From Pyxicephalus adspersus (lineage: Eukaryota > Chordata > Amphibia > Anura > Pyxicephalidae), in the NCBI RefSeq assembly GCF_032062135.1, contig NC_092858.1:129182548-129246547 (forward strand): a DNA stretch of 64,000 nucleotides, in the 5' to 3' direction. This document shows positions 1-11,994 of the stretch, in pieces (the first letter of the stretch is position 1; every line of letters begins with the position of its first letter). Position numbers and translations under genes: made by a program. The notes under the pieces are model-generated. The model was not told where the DNA came from, did no database searches, and worked only from the letters and a program-made list of their open reading frames with translations.

Positions 1-139
1 GGTCTGTCCTTAACCCACCCCCTTCTTTCATGTTATAAAGGTGGGCTCATCCACATGTGGGTATTACCTATGGAAGTCTGAATGTAAAATGCATCCTGCA
101 TAAAAATTCTCACTCCTCCAGACTAAACTGCACCCATTA

Positions 140-741
140 GGCCTGATTTATTAATGCTCTCCAAGGATGGAGAAGATACACTTTCAGCGGTGAAACTGGG
201 TGATCAAGCAAACCTGGAATGGTTCTGGAAGATTCAAAACATTTGCTACCATATAGCAAAGGACTTTAACCCCCTAGTGGTAATCCTGAGTGTGACTCGG
301 TGTGGTTGTTACTTGCAAAAAGCGGTAATCCTGAGTCACACTCTGGGTCGCTTTAAGCTAAGAAAAACCCCACTTTCCTTGCTCTGTTGTCATCCCCCGT
401 CGTTATTTATCGTATTTATATTATATATGCTACTGTACAGTTATATTACATTTTTAACTATATTTTTATTAACAGATTTTTTTTTTAGGTTTATTATTAA
501 ATTAATTAAATTTAATAACTATTGGACAAATTTTGGTGGAGTTATGCCTAAGGATTATAGACTACAATGTAAAATAAATTTCCATGCAAAAAAATTGTAA
601 CGCTTTTTGCATGGAAATTTGGACAGAATTAGACCGCTAGGAGGGTTAAAGTAATCCATTCCAAGTTTGCTAGGTCACGCAGCTTCACTTGTTGAAAGTG
701 TATCCATTCCAGCCTTGGAGAGCTTTAATAAATCAGGCCCA
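140..741. mobile_element. Palindromic MITE (GGCCTGATTTATTAA ends), interrupted
   Basis: The left end reads AGGCCTGATTTATTAA and the right end is its inverse, CTTTAATAAATCAGGCCC. The arms pair along the body, for example CAAACCTGGAATGG against CCATTCCAAGTTTG. The element is split by a second element at 270-645. The family recurs at 5035, 16929, 19808, 28183, 56300 and 56975. No protein is encoded. Confidence 0.85.
270..645. mobile_element. piggyBac-type non-autonomous element nested in MITE
   Basis: The element begins CCCCCTAGTGGT and ends with the inverse of CCCTCCTAGCGGT. It is flanked on both sides by TTAA (266-269 and 646-649). A TTAA duplication and CCC-starting terminal repeats are the hallmarks of piggyBac elements. 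It sits cleanly inside the palindromic MITE, so it inserted later. Its 376 bases have no transposase; a long open frame through it (154-600) is incidental. Confidence 0.8.
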
Positions 742-1082
742 ATGAGTCATTTTGATATTTGCCTTACCCTACCAAAAGGAATCCCAATGCTTGGGTAAGG
801 CCTAAGAGCTTCCAAATATAGTACACTCCGGCGTCTACCACCAGCTCCTACTAGCTCCTACCACCAGCTATAATGTGCATATATTGCATTGACAAAGTAT
901 TTTTGTTGTGGGGTCTAAAAAATATGTAATATACTTTAGGCTTATCAGTGTAATGCTTCACCTTTTACTGCCCAACTTTAGCTTATAGATGAAGAGAAAA
1001 ACGACAAATTCAGCAAAGAAAATTGGGAGTCCTTTTCTTTATCAGACAGGTGTAATTATTATATAACACTGTATATATATGT

Positions 1083-1295
1083 AAAGTTTGTAAGCTCCTA
1101 GATTGTAAGCTCTTTGGGGCAGGGTCCTCTCCTCCTATTGTGTCACTGTTTGTATGTATCTGTCTGTCATTTGCAACCCCTATTTAATGTATAGTGCTGT
1201 GTAATATGTTGGCGCTATAAAAATCCTGTCTAATATTATTATTAATAATATTTATTAATATTATATTATTATCATTATTATTAATATTAATAATA
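1083..1295 (+). repeat. L2-like LINE/SINE 3' tail with simple tail
   Basis: The stretch contains GATTGTAAGCTCTTTGGGGC and CAGGGTCCTC, then TTGGCGCTATAAAAATCC and an AT-rich trinucleotide tail. This is the frog form of the L2-type 3' end, comparable to the tail of mammalian L2 and MIR. It runs into the assembly gap. Confidence 0.7.
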
Positions 1296-1574
1296 NNNNN
1301 NNNNNNNNNNNNNNNNNNNNNNNNNNNNNNNNNNNNNNNNNNNNNNNNNNNNNNNNNNNNNNNNNNNNNNNNNNNNNNNNNNNNNNNNNNNNNNNNNNNN
1401 NNNNNNNNNNNNNNNNNNNNNNNNNNNNNNNNNNNNNNNNNNNNNNNNNNNNNNNNNNNNNNNNNNNNNNNNNNNNNNNNNNNNNNNNNNNNNNNNNNNN
1501 NNNNNNNNNNNNNNNNNNNNNNNNNNNNNNNNNNNNNNNNNNNNNNNNNNNNNNNNNNNNNNNNNNNNNNNNNN
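1296..1574. other. Assembly gap (279 N)
   Basis: A run of 279 N follows a TTATTA/TAATAA-rich simple tract that ends an L2-like repeat. The gap probably reflects a microsatellite that could not be assembled. Confidence 0.99.
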
Positions 1575-2984
1575 TTTTTTTTTGTTGTTGTTGCTGACAA
1601 AATCACAAAATCAAAAGTTTTAACAAAAATGAAATGGTAAATAATCGAAATATTATTAATTGTTGTTTACTGACTATTTTGCAATGTGATAGCTGTTTTC
1701 TTTTATAGATTGGAAGGTGTGCCCAGAAAACGTGCAAGCAACAATATTACATATTTTCTTTGTGCGTTGAAGTGTTCTCTTTTTTTCTTGATAATCACCC
1801 ATTTAAAGTAAAGAATGTGTGCAGTTTTAGAGCAAAATGATTTTCCAAAAGCACACTAGCTTGCCCAGCATACAGCTAGATAGAGTTTTGATCCTCCTGG
1901 AGGCTGGTTGACCTTTCTTGTGACCATAGCTTTTAAAATGGTTAAACGTTTCCAGTACTTTCAAACATCAAATAACATACCATGAAACAAAGTGGAAACT
2001 TAGTTAGACAATACACACTTATGAACAAATTAAAATAATCATTTTGAATATTTTAAAAGGGTCCAATTAAACAATTCATACTGCTTGGTTCCAAATCCTA
2101 AACTTGAATTTGTGAAAGGGAATACAATCAAAAGACATTTATTCTACATGACCTTTTTCAAATGCTCTTTAAAAGCTGGTACATTACAATTTCTTTCACT
2201 TCAGAAAGCCATTTATTGGCACCCCTTTGCTGGGGAGTATAATTTATAGGTTCTGGGTTTTTTTGGTATTTATTTGCAGTGCTTGATTTAGATGTAACTG
2301 TTAATAGCAATGTTCTGCTGTAGTGTTTATTAGGGGGAAAAAAATAAAGGAGCTTGAAAAAGACATGCCTATCGTGACATTAGGTTAGGTTGTAAATGTA
2401 ATGAGGGAATTTATACAATAAACCGTGCTAATAAAACGGCTGAGAAAATTGCCCTGGAGGCTCCTATAGGCAGTGATTTGCTTGATTATTAACTTGTTAA
2501 GTTTTGCCTTATCACTACACAAGAAACAGACACCATAAAGTAATGCTAAGTGTTGTCATGCCGCAGTCTCAGTCTATGCGGCATAGCTCTAATTATGGGA
2601 AAAAAGAACACTTGGACTGAGAAACACTGTGGCTTGGCAAAAATGTGACCAGATCTCGTCATGGGATGCAAGGCACATGCAATAGTAATTAAAGATATAA
2701 AGGCAGATTCAGCTGCTTTCGCTAGTTGTAATTGGGAAGTATTGAATGTTTTTTTATAAATACATACCAAAAATACACTGGGTTTTTAATATCTGCTTTT
2801 AGTTTGTCTTAGTGCCATTTAGTTTAATAATGAACACTTTAAAAGTTGGGCCACACCACTACATGAAAGAGTCTACAATTTATTGCGGCCAAAAGGCCTT
2901 ACCCTTCATCAAGGCTACAGAAATGGAACAAAGGAAGAATGAAAATGAGTTACAATAATTTTTCACCAAGATTTATAATGGGAG

Positions 2985-3400
2985 AGTTGGAGCACTGTGT
3001 AATTCTTCTCTATTACATCCTAAATATTCTCAATGGGATCAAGGGCTATACAGTGGCCAATCCATGTGTGAAAATGACCTCTCATGCCCCATTACACCTT
3101 TTTTCACAGTTTGAGCCTGATGAATTCTGACTTTGTCACCTTGGAATATGCTTGTACCATCAGGGTATTCCCTGAAGTGACTCTGTGGCAATTTTGGTTG
3201 GGAGTTCCCTGAAGATGATAACATGCGTGTTGCACCAGGCACTCCTAGTCTCTGTTGGAAACCTATGTGAATAACGGACAATGCAGGAGCACAATTCCAT
3301 GACAGAGACACAGCACCTCAACACACAAAGTACTAAACTTGCTTTCAAGGCACTGCACCACACTGTATAGATGGTTCACATCGTGTTTAGGGTGTGCAGA
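2985..3400 (-). pseudogene. Tc1/mariner transposase relic
   Basis: The minus strand encodes a degenerate DDE transposase C-terminal part. A block IFQGDKVRIH matches the usual FQQDNxPxH signature. About 30 residues later comes FSHMDWPLYSP, then DPIENI, an in-frame stop and DV, which match the MDWPxQSPDLNPIEN signature. In-frame stops and frame changes show that it is dead. The typical intact protein has about 340 residues; only about 120 can be followed here. Confidence 0.7.
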
Positions 3401-3477
3401 AGTGCATATACATTGACATGTTCTGGCAAGGTGTATAATAAAGTTTAATAAAGTTTGAAACACAAAATCATGTCAAA

Positions 3478-3645
3478 AAAATAAATTTAAATAAATACAT
3501 TTTTTTTTTACATTTTTAAAAAATAAAATAAATATTATACTATCATAAAATATAATATTATATAAAATATATCATAAATACATAAAATAAATACTATACT
3601 ATAAATATTATACTAAATAATATGATATCATACTATTTTTTATAC
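3478..3645. repeat. AT-rich simple sequence (ATAAA/ATATT)
   Basis: This low-complexity tract is made almost only of A and T, with irregular AAATA, TATTATA and TAAAATA units. I see no regular period and no coding content. Confidence 0.8.
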
Positions 3646-3893
3646 TGTAAAATAAACTTTAATGAAAGACAATCTACTGCTTTTAGACATATAAATCTAC
3701 TGTATTGCATTCAATACAGTTATTTTGTATTGAATGCAATACAAAATTTTTTGAAATACCTGCCACTCCCCCAATGCAACGTACCAACATCACAGGGAAC
3801 TCCCAGGTGACTCATCAGATGCAGAGGACGCCAGCTGGAAGATGCGAGAGGACGAGATCGCGAAGAAGGACGCCCGTGGACCAGGTAATGTAG

Positions 3894-4402
3894 TACGAGG
3901 GGGTGCTGAGAAATTCCTGGCTTTGCCCTCTTTTAGATAAAATAGAAAAATGAGTGTGGGGCATATGACAGCCTAATATCTTAGCATGTAACTGTGCAAA
4001 TATCAGGTCTTTGCGGATTTTAAAACTGTTTTGCAGTAATGACAGAGTCACAAGAAAGTTTCACGTTGTTGGAGTTACGGGCGTTCATGAAGTTTTTGTT
4101 TCTCCAGGGAAAGTCAGCAAAGGACATTCACATTGAGATGTCACAAACACTGGAGACGTGTCTTTCCTTTCCCTGGAGAAACAAAAACTTCATGACGGCC
4201 CGTAACTCCTATGACGTGAAACTTGCTTGTGCCTCTGCCATTACAGCTTCTCACTAAAACAAAAAACAGTTTTAAAAACCGCAAAGACCTGATATTTGCA
4301 CAGTTACATGCTAAGATATTAGGCAGTCATATGGCACACACTAATTTTTCTATTTCATCTGGAAGGGGGCAAATTCAGGAACTTCTCAGCACCCCCTTGT
4401 AG
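3894..4402. mobile_element. Fold-back element with about 220-bp inverted arms
   Basis: The left arm (3894-4113) is the inverse of the right arm (4167-4402) with scattered changes and small indels. Matching blocks include GGGGGTGCTGAGAA with TTCTCAGCACCCCC and TCTCCAGGGAAAG with CTTTCCCTGGAGA. The loop of about 53 bases is unrelated sequence. Long arms and a short loop suit a fold-back or MITE-type DNA element. No transposase is encoded. Confidence 0.75.
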
Positions 4403-4424
4403 TTATCATTGTTTTTCATTGTAT

Positions 4425-4519
4425 TAGCCACCCCGAGTATGACTCGGGGTTACCGCTTTCAGCATCTTTTTTTTTTTTTACCCCGAGTCACACTCGGGGT
4501 TACCGCTGGGGAGGTTAAT
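4425..4519. mobile_element. Fragment of the TTAA/CCGCTGGGGAGG family with twin hairpins
   Basis: The right end reads CCGCTGGGGAGG followed by TTAA, like the end of the element at 270-645. Inside are two direct copies of a perfect hairpin, CCCCGAGT-(3 nt)-ACTCGGGG, at 4431-4449 and 4481-4499, each followed by TTACCGCT. The left terminus appears to be lost. Confidence 0.6.
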
Positions 4520-5031
4520 AGCACCACATTACAGATCCTGCCTTGCAGTAACATATGGTATACCGCACATTTTACCAAGTGTTACTGCAATGCAAAGATA
4601 TAAACATCATGATAACACCAATCTCATATTGTTAAAAACTCCTACTCAGGACCTAAAAGATAAATTGAAGGTAGTCTATTTTCTTCCTGTGTACTCCCAG
4701 CACTGGTGTAACCTCCTACCTGGCTGAAGTAAATCTCTGGCTGTCCACCGTTCTGGGGAAGTTCCCCCCTGAATGGTTGCTTAAGGTCACCTTGGAAGAG
4801 GACCCCACTGCTGGTCCCTCAGGTAATATAAAGTGCTTGATAAATTTAAGCAACAAATCTTCACACACACTCCATCTGTGGCTCAGAGGTATGGTAATCT
4901 CTTTGTTTGGATCACAATGTAAATCCTGAAATCCACCTAATACCTAAATTGGTGAGACACCTCAATGAACAATTTATATCTTATATGTATGCCATAGGAT
5001 TCTTGTATGTGGAGCCAGGGGCACAATGAGT

Positions 5032-5085
5032 CTGATTTATTAAAGGTCTCCATGGCTGGAGATGATACAATTTCGTCAATGAAGC
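5032..5085. repeat. Left-end fragment of the palindromic MITE
   Basis: The stretch reads GTCTGATTTATTAAAGG, then CTCCATGGCTGGAGATGATAC and a GAAGCTGAACC block, as in the full copies. The second arm is absent. Confidence 0.65.
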
Positions 5086-7092
5086 TGAACCTTAAACCTG
5101 AAAACAGAAACAGAACCTGAAACAGAAATGCTCAGAAATGCTGGATGTGGATATAGGAGGAAGAGGCAGAAGACTTTTATGTTCTCATGTCATTCTATCA
5201 TAAGACTTCCATCCACAATGTTGTAGAGCAGATTCAGTGTACTAGCAATGTGTCTGCTATCAAATAACCAGATGAAGGTATGTCGAGCACCTCAAGGAAC
5301 TTTACAGACTTGATGGAACGAGATAGGAGACTTGACATGTATGCTTCTTGTGTGGTAGATGCAACCGGTAGTCAGGTAGAGTAGACTAATTACAGTAGAG
5401 AAATTATTTCCAGAATAAATGTCGCCATTGGAGGATTTCACCTCCTGATCTCACTAGTCCTCTGACAATAGTGACCAGAATTGGTGCTTATCTAATGAGG
5501 ACACAGACCGCTGTAAAATTTAAAACAGGGGTTCTAACCAGATTCTACTATATCCAAAACTAGAAGTCTTTGCTTTACATACATTTTATACAATACCACT
5601 TAGGATTTTTTAACATGATATCTAAACCTATGAGATATGAGGGTGCTGCTCCCCCAGCACCTTGAGAGTTTATCTTATGTACCCTTTCTACGTATTGGCA
5701 TTTAAAATGTGTCCCAGAAGATAAATTTGGCAATTACAACATTTTCTGATTATTACCATGATTGGAGGGAAATTCTAATGAAATCTGCTAATCTGTGGTT
5801 TCTTTCTTTTTGTTGCATCATAGTGACATCATGTGGCAATACTGGATAATGCACACAACTAAAACGCAAGACAGCATTGCGTCTGGCAAAGTGCAGATAA
5901 ATACAAAGACTTTAAGGGTTAATATCTGTCAGGTTTTTATTGCTCCCCACTAAGGAGATTTATTCTCAGTTTGTTACCATAGTCAAGAGGTTTTTCTGGA
6001 TCCTAAGAGGACTCTGCAGTGGGACAAACTATAGAACTGGCCACATCATGCAGATAGGGATGAGGACACTTCCTTTTATTCCTTAGGATCTGAATACTGC
6101 AGCAATAATGTCAGGGTAAGGGGACAGTAGACAACCAGCTAACTAGGCTCTGGATCAGTATTACCTTGCACCTGGAAACTGTGCTGGCAATGGAAGTTAT
6201 TGGAAGATTTAGGTAAGTATATATTGTTTTACAAGGTAAAATAAAATGCAGCAATGGCTGGAGACAGGTGGATGAGATGTTAACATTTGCCAGAAGATGG
6301 GCTAGAAATAATAAAGAATTAGGAGCTCTCCAGAGCATAGGCCCATAGTGCAGAAAGGGAATCATGTAACTAGCTCCATTCTTGATGGTGTGAGTACATG
6401 TAAGAGTTTTGCATTTAATCAGCCCAATGTAGTTTCCTAAATAACAGCTGCCAAAAGTAAAACTTCTAATATTTCTCTGTCCTTAAGCTTAAATAGTCTG
6501 CATCCTGATTAAAAGCAAGGGCTCTTCCAAGATGTATAGCAAGATACAATGGCCATGCCATGGTGAATATAAAGCAGGCAGAAGTGTTGTGTATTAGTAC
6601 CATGCATTTTGACCACCAGTAAATGTCTTTGAGAAAAGAATCTTTTCCAGTCCATCAGACTGCTGCGAAAGAGAGCAGTAGGCAGATAATTTGCTCCACT
6701 TAAAGTGATTTCTGTTTTATTTACAACCTCCAATATTGCAATACTGGGAATGAAGAACAAGCAAACATATAAAATACATTCACCATATTGATGTACGTTA
6801 TCCAGCTTTAATAAGAGAAAGGTATATTTATTAACTGCACCACTGATTGTGTAAAGTATGTGGGGTACAGACAGTATTTAAAAACAGAATGAACCAATCC
6901 ACTAAAGTTAAATTTAGAAATAGATTAGGTACGAGCTAAGGTGACAGAAAAAAACTTATACTATCTAGTTGCTTTTCTGTTTTCATTGAAATTTCCAATA
7001 GCACAAAGTTCACATTTAAACGGATTTAGTGCATGCATGGGTTCATGTGCTGGTCTACCATTCTCACTACAGACCAGATCAGATCAGTGGTG

Positions 7093-7139
7093 AATATATA
7101 TATGTGTATATATGTATACATAAGGTATATATATATATT
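7093..7139. repeat. AT/GT microsatellite
   Basis: This is an interrupted TATA and TGTA dinucleotide tract. Confidence 0.85.
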
Positions 7140-7500
7140 TTCCCCATAGAGGATTGAAATTCTGTTTTCTTTGGTCCTATTTAGGAGGATGGTTGTGTAA
7201 GTACAAGATGTTTACTTGAATGGTGTCCCTCTCATGTTATTTTTATGTTCCATATTACATGACACTTTCTAATTCTAGTAGTCTATTTAGAGTCTAGTAA
7301 GTCTCCATGCATGCCTGCCAGACACTCAGATATCAATGTCAATGTCTTGCTTTGATACCCATCTCATTCTACTGAATGCTCATTTCAGTAGATAGAGAGT
7401 TTTGATGTTTTTTTCAGCCTCACACCTATGATAAGTAACTGCAGGGAACCAGGATGTAATCTGAATACATAAAGGAAGTTAAGGGGCCCCCTACCACATA

Positions 7501-7522
7501 ATATATATATATATATATATAT
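7501..7522. repeat. (AT)n microsatellite
   Basis: This is a pure AT dinucleotide run of 11 units. Confidence 0.95.
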
Positions 7523-8506
7523 TGTATTCTGTATATCTGTAAATCTGTACAAATGTAATAACTGAAACAATAATTTGCCTGCACATGAAACATTGCAATA
7601 TAGTGTATAATGTACCATCATTAAATGATACATTTAAATGTAAATATCGGGACAGGAAGTAAGCAAATTTGTTTCCCAACATTGACACACACATTAAAAA
7701 AAGCATATTGATTTAATATGGCTGATTTAATTATAGGGGCAAGAAATTAAGCAAAATGTTATCACAGATAAGGGTTCTCTTCATGCCAACCAAAACTGCA
7801 GAAAAATAATTGTCTGATGTTATTAGTATGTTTTCAGTAGCACATTTACCTTTGCAGTCATGAAAGTGACCCAGCTCATTTACCTAGGGAATATTAAATG
7901 AGGGGTTATACTTATCTTGTTCCTCACTCTTGAAATCTTCCTCCTGTTTGGGCAAACAGTTCTCACTGCCTAAATAGTTTCAGCTGTGTGATGTTGTGTT
8001 GTACAATGCAGGACCAGCATTCCTGCATTGTATGAGATAACCCAGAGCATTGAACCATGGAGGAGAGCGCCCCCAAGGAGGGAGTAATTTGGTTTATCTC
8101 AGTATTCACTATTTTCTGGGGAAAACCTGCTCAATGCAGCACAAGTAAGGGTTTTTTCTTCTCTGGATTACAGCTTTAAATACAGAAATTATAATAAGTG
8201 TATTTTTATGTGAACAAGTCATGTCAGGCAACAACAGCACATATCTAAAGCTCATCAATACAACAAATCTAGTACTTATGTTCATTAGCCTAGCTCATAC
8301 TTCAATACTCAACTAATGAAAGATAATTGTGGTCTGATTGCTACAGGTAGCTATGGTAAATAATCTTTCGTGTTTTCAGCAATGAGAACAATATTGTTCA
8401 TTATATGTAAATTATATGTGCAATTAACCATTAAGGGAAGTTCACATCCTGCTCACTAATGTTCTTTTAAGAGCTAATGCAAGGTAATAGGTGGTAAATG
8501 TGCATA

Positions 8507-8580
8507 TTATTATTATTACACAGTATTTATATAGCGCCATCATATTACGCAGCGCTGTACAAAGTCCAAAGCACTGTACT
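8507..8580 (-). repeat. L2-like 3' tail fragment
   Basis: On the minus strand the stretch reads TTTGTACAGCGCTGCGTAAT, then GGCGCTATATAAATACTG and an ATAATA tail. This is the same tail as at 1083-1295. Confidence 0.7.
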
Positions 8581-8839
8581 ACCATTTATTTTCAGTTGTG
8601 ATGCAATACAGTTGGAGCAAACATGTTGGAGAATATTAATCATTTGTTGCTCGGCAAGACAATGCTAAATACGAGCAGTGAGCTCATGTCATAAACTCTC
8701 CAGCTTCTGTAATACAACACTGCAACAGCATAAAATCTGACCCTGCCTACTTATGGGTATGTGTTGGTTTAGATCTGCTGCATCTGTTGCACACCTTTTG
8801 TAAATCTGTTACATTTGTTTCTCCAGAATTACAGGCAAT

Positions 8840-9015
8840 TGGGAACGAGCGCTGTTCACACCTATGGAGTAGAGCACACCTGGGTACCGCTCACTTGTCC
8901 CTCTGTTTTATCAGTACAGAATGGTGCTATGTGTACAGCACTCATTTATCTGTCACAGGAAATTATCAGAAAATATAATTTTATGCAACAATCCTCTAAT
9001 GTCCATCAGACATCT
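8840..9015. repeat. Fragment of the TGTGTACAGC MITE family
   Basis: The stretch shares GAACGAGCGCTGTTCACAC, TGTGTACAGCACTCATTTAT and a CATCAGACATCTGTA end with the copy at 48217-48380. The ends are not well defined. Confidence 0.5.
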
Positions 9016-10387
9016 GTATGGGGTAAGATGCTCAATGTGATGCCTTAATAAATATTTACAATATGTGCAGGGGCTGTAGTCAGTCGAAAGAACAGATGTC
9101 CTGGTATCAGTGGTCAGTGGCAGGACGAATGAATCAGTGGTGGAAAAAGATTCCCCAGTGATCAGGTGGTCCAAGGGAAATATTTTGCTGCATTATCATT
9201 TTAGGCAATCGCCCAGCATTGGTGTTAGTGTGAAAATGACCCCAACATTGGTGTCACACAAGTTTTTTTTGTTCCAATCCCTGGACAGTTCTACAAGATC
9301 CAGAGAAGTTGGGGGTATGAATGGCAGTAAAATAGATATTACTGTAATATTTGCATGTAAGCACTGATTGACATATATGGTTCTTACTCATCTGTACCTA
9401 ATAAATCGTTAATTAATCTGTGGCACTTTTCAGTATATTTTGCAGCCAATGCTATATATTTTCTTAAACTTGTAAATGGAACTTTGCTAAACAATACAGT
9501 TCTTAGTGCAAGATGTTCTTTCACAGGCTATACGGAGTCTAATTTATGTTACAATAATGAATTTTTCCCCTTGAAAATTATACTGCCATCCTCTTATGAA
9601 ACTTCGCCGATGCAGCACATTTATTTTGTCACCTAGTGCTATCTTCCCTTGATTTAAATGACCTTGTGTGATTGCAGGTCTTTTTCTACCATTAATCTCT
9701 GACCAAATTGCTTGCCTGAGCCTTCTCCACCTGAAGAAAACATATCTTTGTGACAGGATAGATGCTAAGCATGGGTTAAATACACAAATTTCCTTTAAAG
9801 AATGAAACCTCATAAATGTCAGATAGCTTAAGAGTAGGCTCATGCTAGACCATTTTGTGGCTGTGATTCTTTTATCACAAAATTGCAGCAAGCAAATTTC
9901 CGATTTGATATGAGCAGAGCTCAAAAATGTTATCCATCCATTTTCCCACTTCACTCCTATAATATGATCCACCAGATTAAAATCTAGCAGTTAAAAACTA
10001 TATCTAAAAATGATAAATGTTTCCCTGTTGACTAAAGGAAACAAGTTACTAATGATGTTATGGGAATATATGAAGTGAAGGGGAGAATCGTCCAGATTCA
10101 AGCACTCAAATTACTATAATGAGCCTTAATCAGATGTTCTTGTGATAAAGTGGGATTACTTTAGTTATGGGGGGGTGGGGTGGATAAAGTTTTGCAATTT
10201 AACTTTGCTCAAGTCTATACTTTAGGCTCTTTTCTATAGAACAGTTAAGTTTTTCATATGTCTCTTTTATGTCTGGTAGTTATTTTGTTAATGCACTATA
10301 AGACCTTCATGTGTTACTGCAGGGCTTCTGTCAACCTTTACAGTTTGGAGTACACAGCATTTATTTCAATAATGGCAAAGCACAATT

Positions 10388-10990
10388 AACAGTTAACTAA
10401 ACTAATAAAAAGAATGGAGGAACTCAGCTATGAGGAGAAATTAGCTGAACTTAATCTATTCTCCCTTGAGAAGAGACGTTTAAGGCGGGATATGATCACC
10501 CTGTATAAATATATAAATGGTCCATATAGGAAACTTTCTTCCCAATTATTCACTTAAAGGTCATTACAAAAGATAAGAGGGCACTCTTTGTGTCTGGAGG
10601 AAAGGAAATTTAATCTCCGGATAAGGAAGGGATTCTTCACTGTAAGGTCTGTGAAAACGTTGAATCACCTCCCCCAGGAAGAAGTTTTAGCAATTACTAT
10701 AGATTGCTTTAAGAAAAAGCTGGATGTTTTTCTAGAAGCACAGAATATATCTGGGTATTAAGGCTTTAAGGTGAACACAACTTTTGGTGCAGAAAACATC
10801 CTATTGCCTCAATCGATCAGGAAGGATTTATTTTACTCTGTTGGGGAAAATTGTACCAGGGTTTTTTGCCTTCCTCTGGATCAACTATGTCTATAAGGTT
10901 TTATATCTGGGATATGTTTATTTCCCTAGTGGTTGAACTTGATGGACTTGATGTCTATTTTCCACCTAACCTACTATGTAACTATCTTCT
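10388..10990 (+). mobile_element. CR1/Rex-like non-LTR retrotransposon, 3' end
   Basis: The translated sequence gives MEELSYEEKL, FSLEKRRLRRDMITLYKYI and LRIRKGFFTVRSVKTLNHLP. This is the conserved C-terminal segment found after the reverse transcriptase in CR1/Rex/jockey-type LINEs. A frame change and stops break it. The 3' tail ends CTAACCTACTATGTAACTAT, typical of this LINE tail in frogs. The 5' part, with the catalytic reverse transcriptase, is missing, as is usual for 5'-truncated copies. Confidence 0.75.
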
Positions 10991-11994
10991 GGTTTATAAT
11001 ATGCTACATTTATATAAGTGTCTGTGGTATATAAACTATAGCAATTAGTTTGGTAGATTAAAAATGCAAGGGATGAACAGAATGTGATTTTATATTTCAG
11101 CCTACAAGTCTACACACCTACCCTAGGGTATGGATGAATGTCTTATTCTAAGGTTCTTAAGGTCAATCCAGTCAATATCATTCAACAACACTGAAGAATT
11201 AAAGGTGTTTTATCCTCTACAGATCTGGCTTTTGGCCTACTAATCTTTGATGCTCAGATCACCCACAAGGCAACATAGAAAGGGGTCAAGGTCCTGGAGT
11301 GTTTACGTATCACTAGAATATGCAAGCAATGTGGAGGTTCAGGAATAGGTGGACCCAAACACGCAATCCCACCTAAGGTCTTAATACAGCTCTTTTAGCA
11401 TTGTGAGAGGAAAAAGCAGGTAAGAAAAGGGATAAACTTCTAGTTTATTCCTATGTGATTTTTTAGTACATTTCTAAATGTACAAAAAAATGATCTTGCG
11501 CCAGTAACAAAGAAGCACAATGTAAAGGTCAATCACTTCTTAAAATGTCAAAAAATGTTCAAACCAGTGGCCCCAGTGTAAAACAGACAAAGCATTCAAC
11601 TTTACTGAAAAATGTTCAATCAGTATATGTATATGTTCAATCAATAGTATATGTCCCAAATCTCCAGATAGAAGTACCAAATAGGTTGACTAGTACATAT
11701 GGACAGTACACTCACTGACTCAATTATACAATTCCTTTCTTCTGGCTCAATGTAGGTGCGTTGTTGAATGCAATCCTCCTATTGATATACCATACCATAC
11801 TAAAGCTCAATTAGGTAGTTTTAAAACATTATTACCAACTTGTAAATAGATTCAATAATGGATCTATTAAAATGTATATGGCGCTACAGATAGTCCTTTA
11901 TTATTCCACACTCCTAACTCAGCTTGTTGGATATGTTGTTCTCCAGTGAAATCACAAATCTAGTACCCACGAAAGGATTTTAACTAGTTAGTAG

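Noticed and set aside
154..600. Open frame of 148 codons on the plus strand
   Set aside because: It runs through the palindromic MITE and the TTAA element nested in it. The product has no recognisable domain and is biased by AT-rich repeats.
9544..9972. Open frame of 142 codons on the minus strand
   Set aside because: I see no domain, signal or family resemblance and no splice context. One or so of this length is expected by chance in 64 kb of AT-rich DNA.
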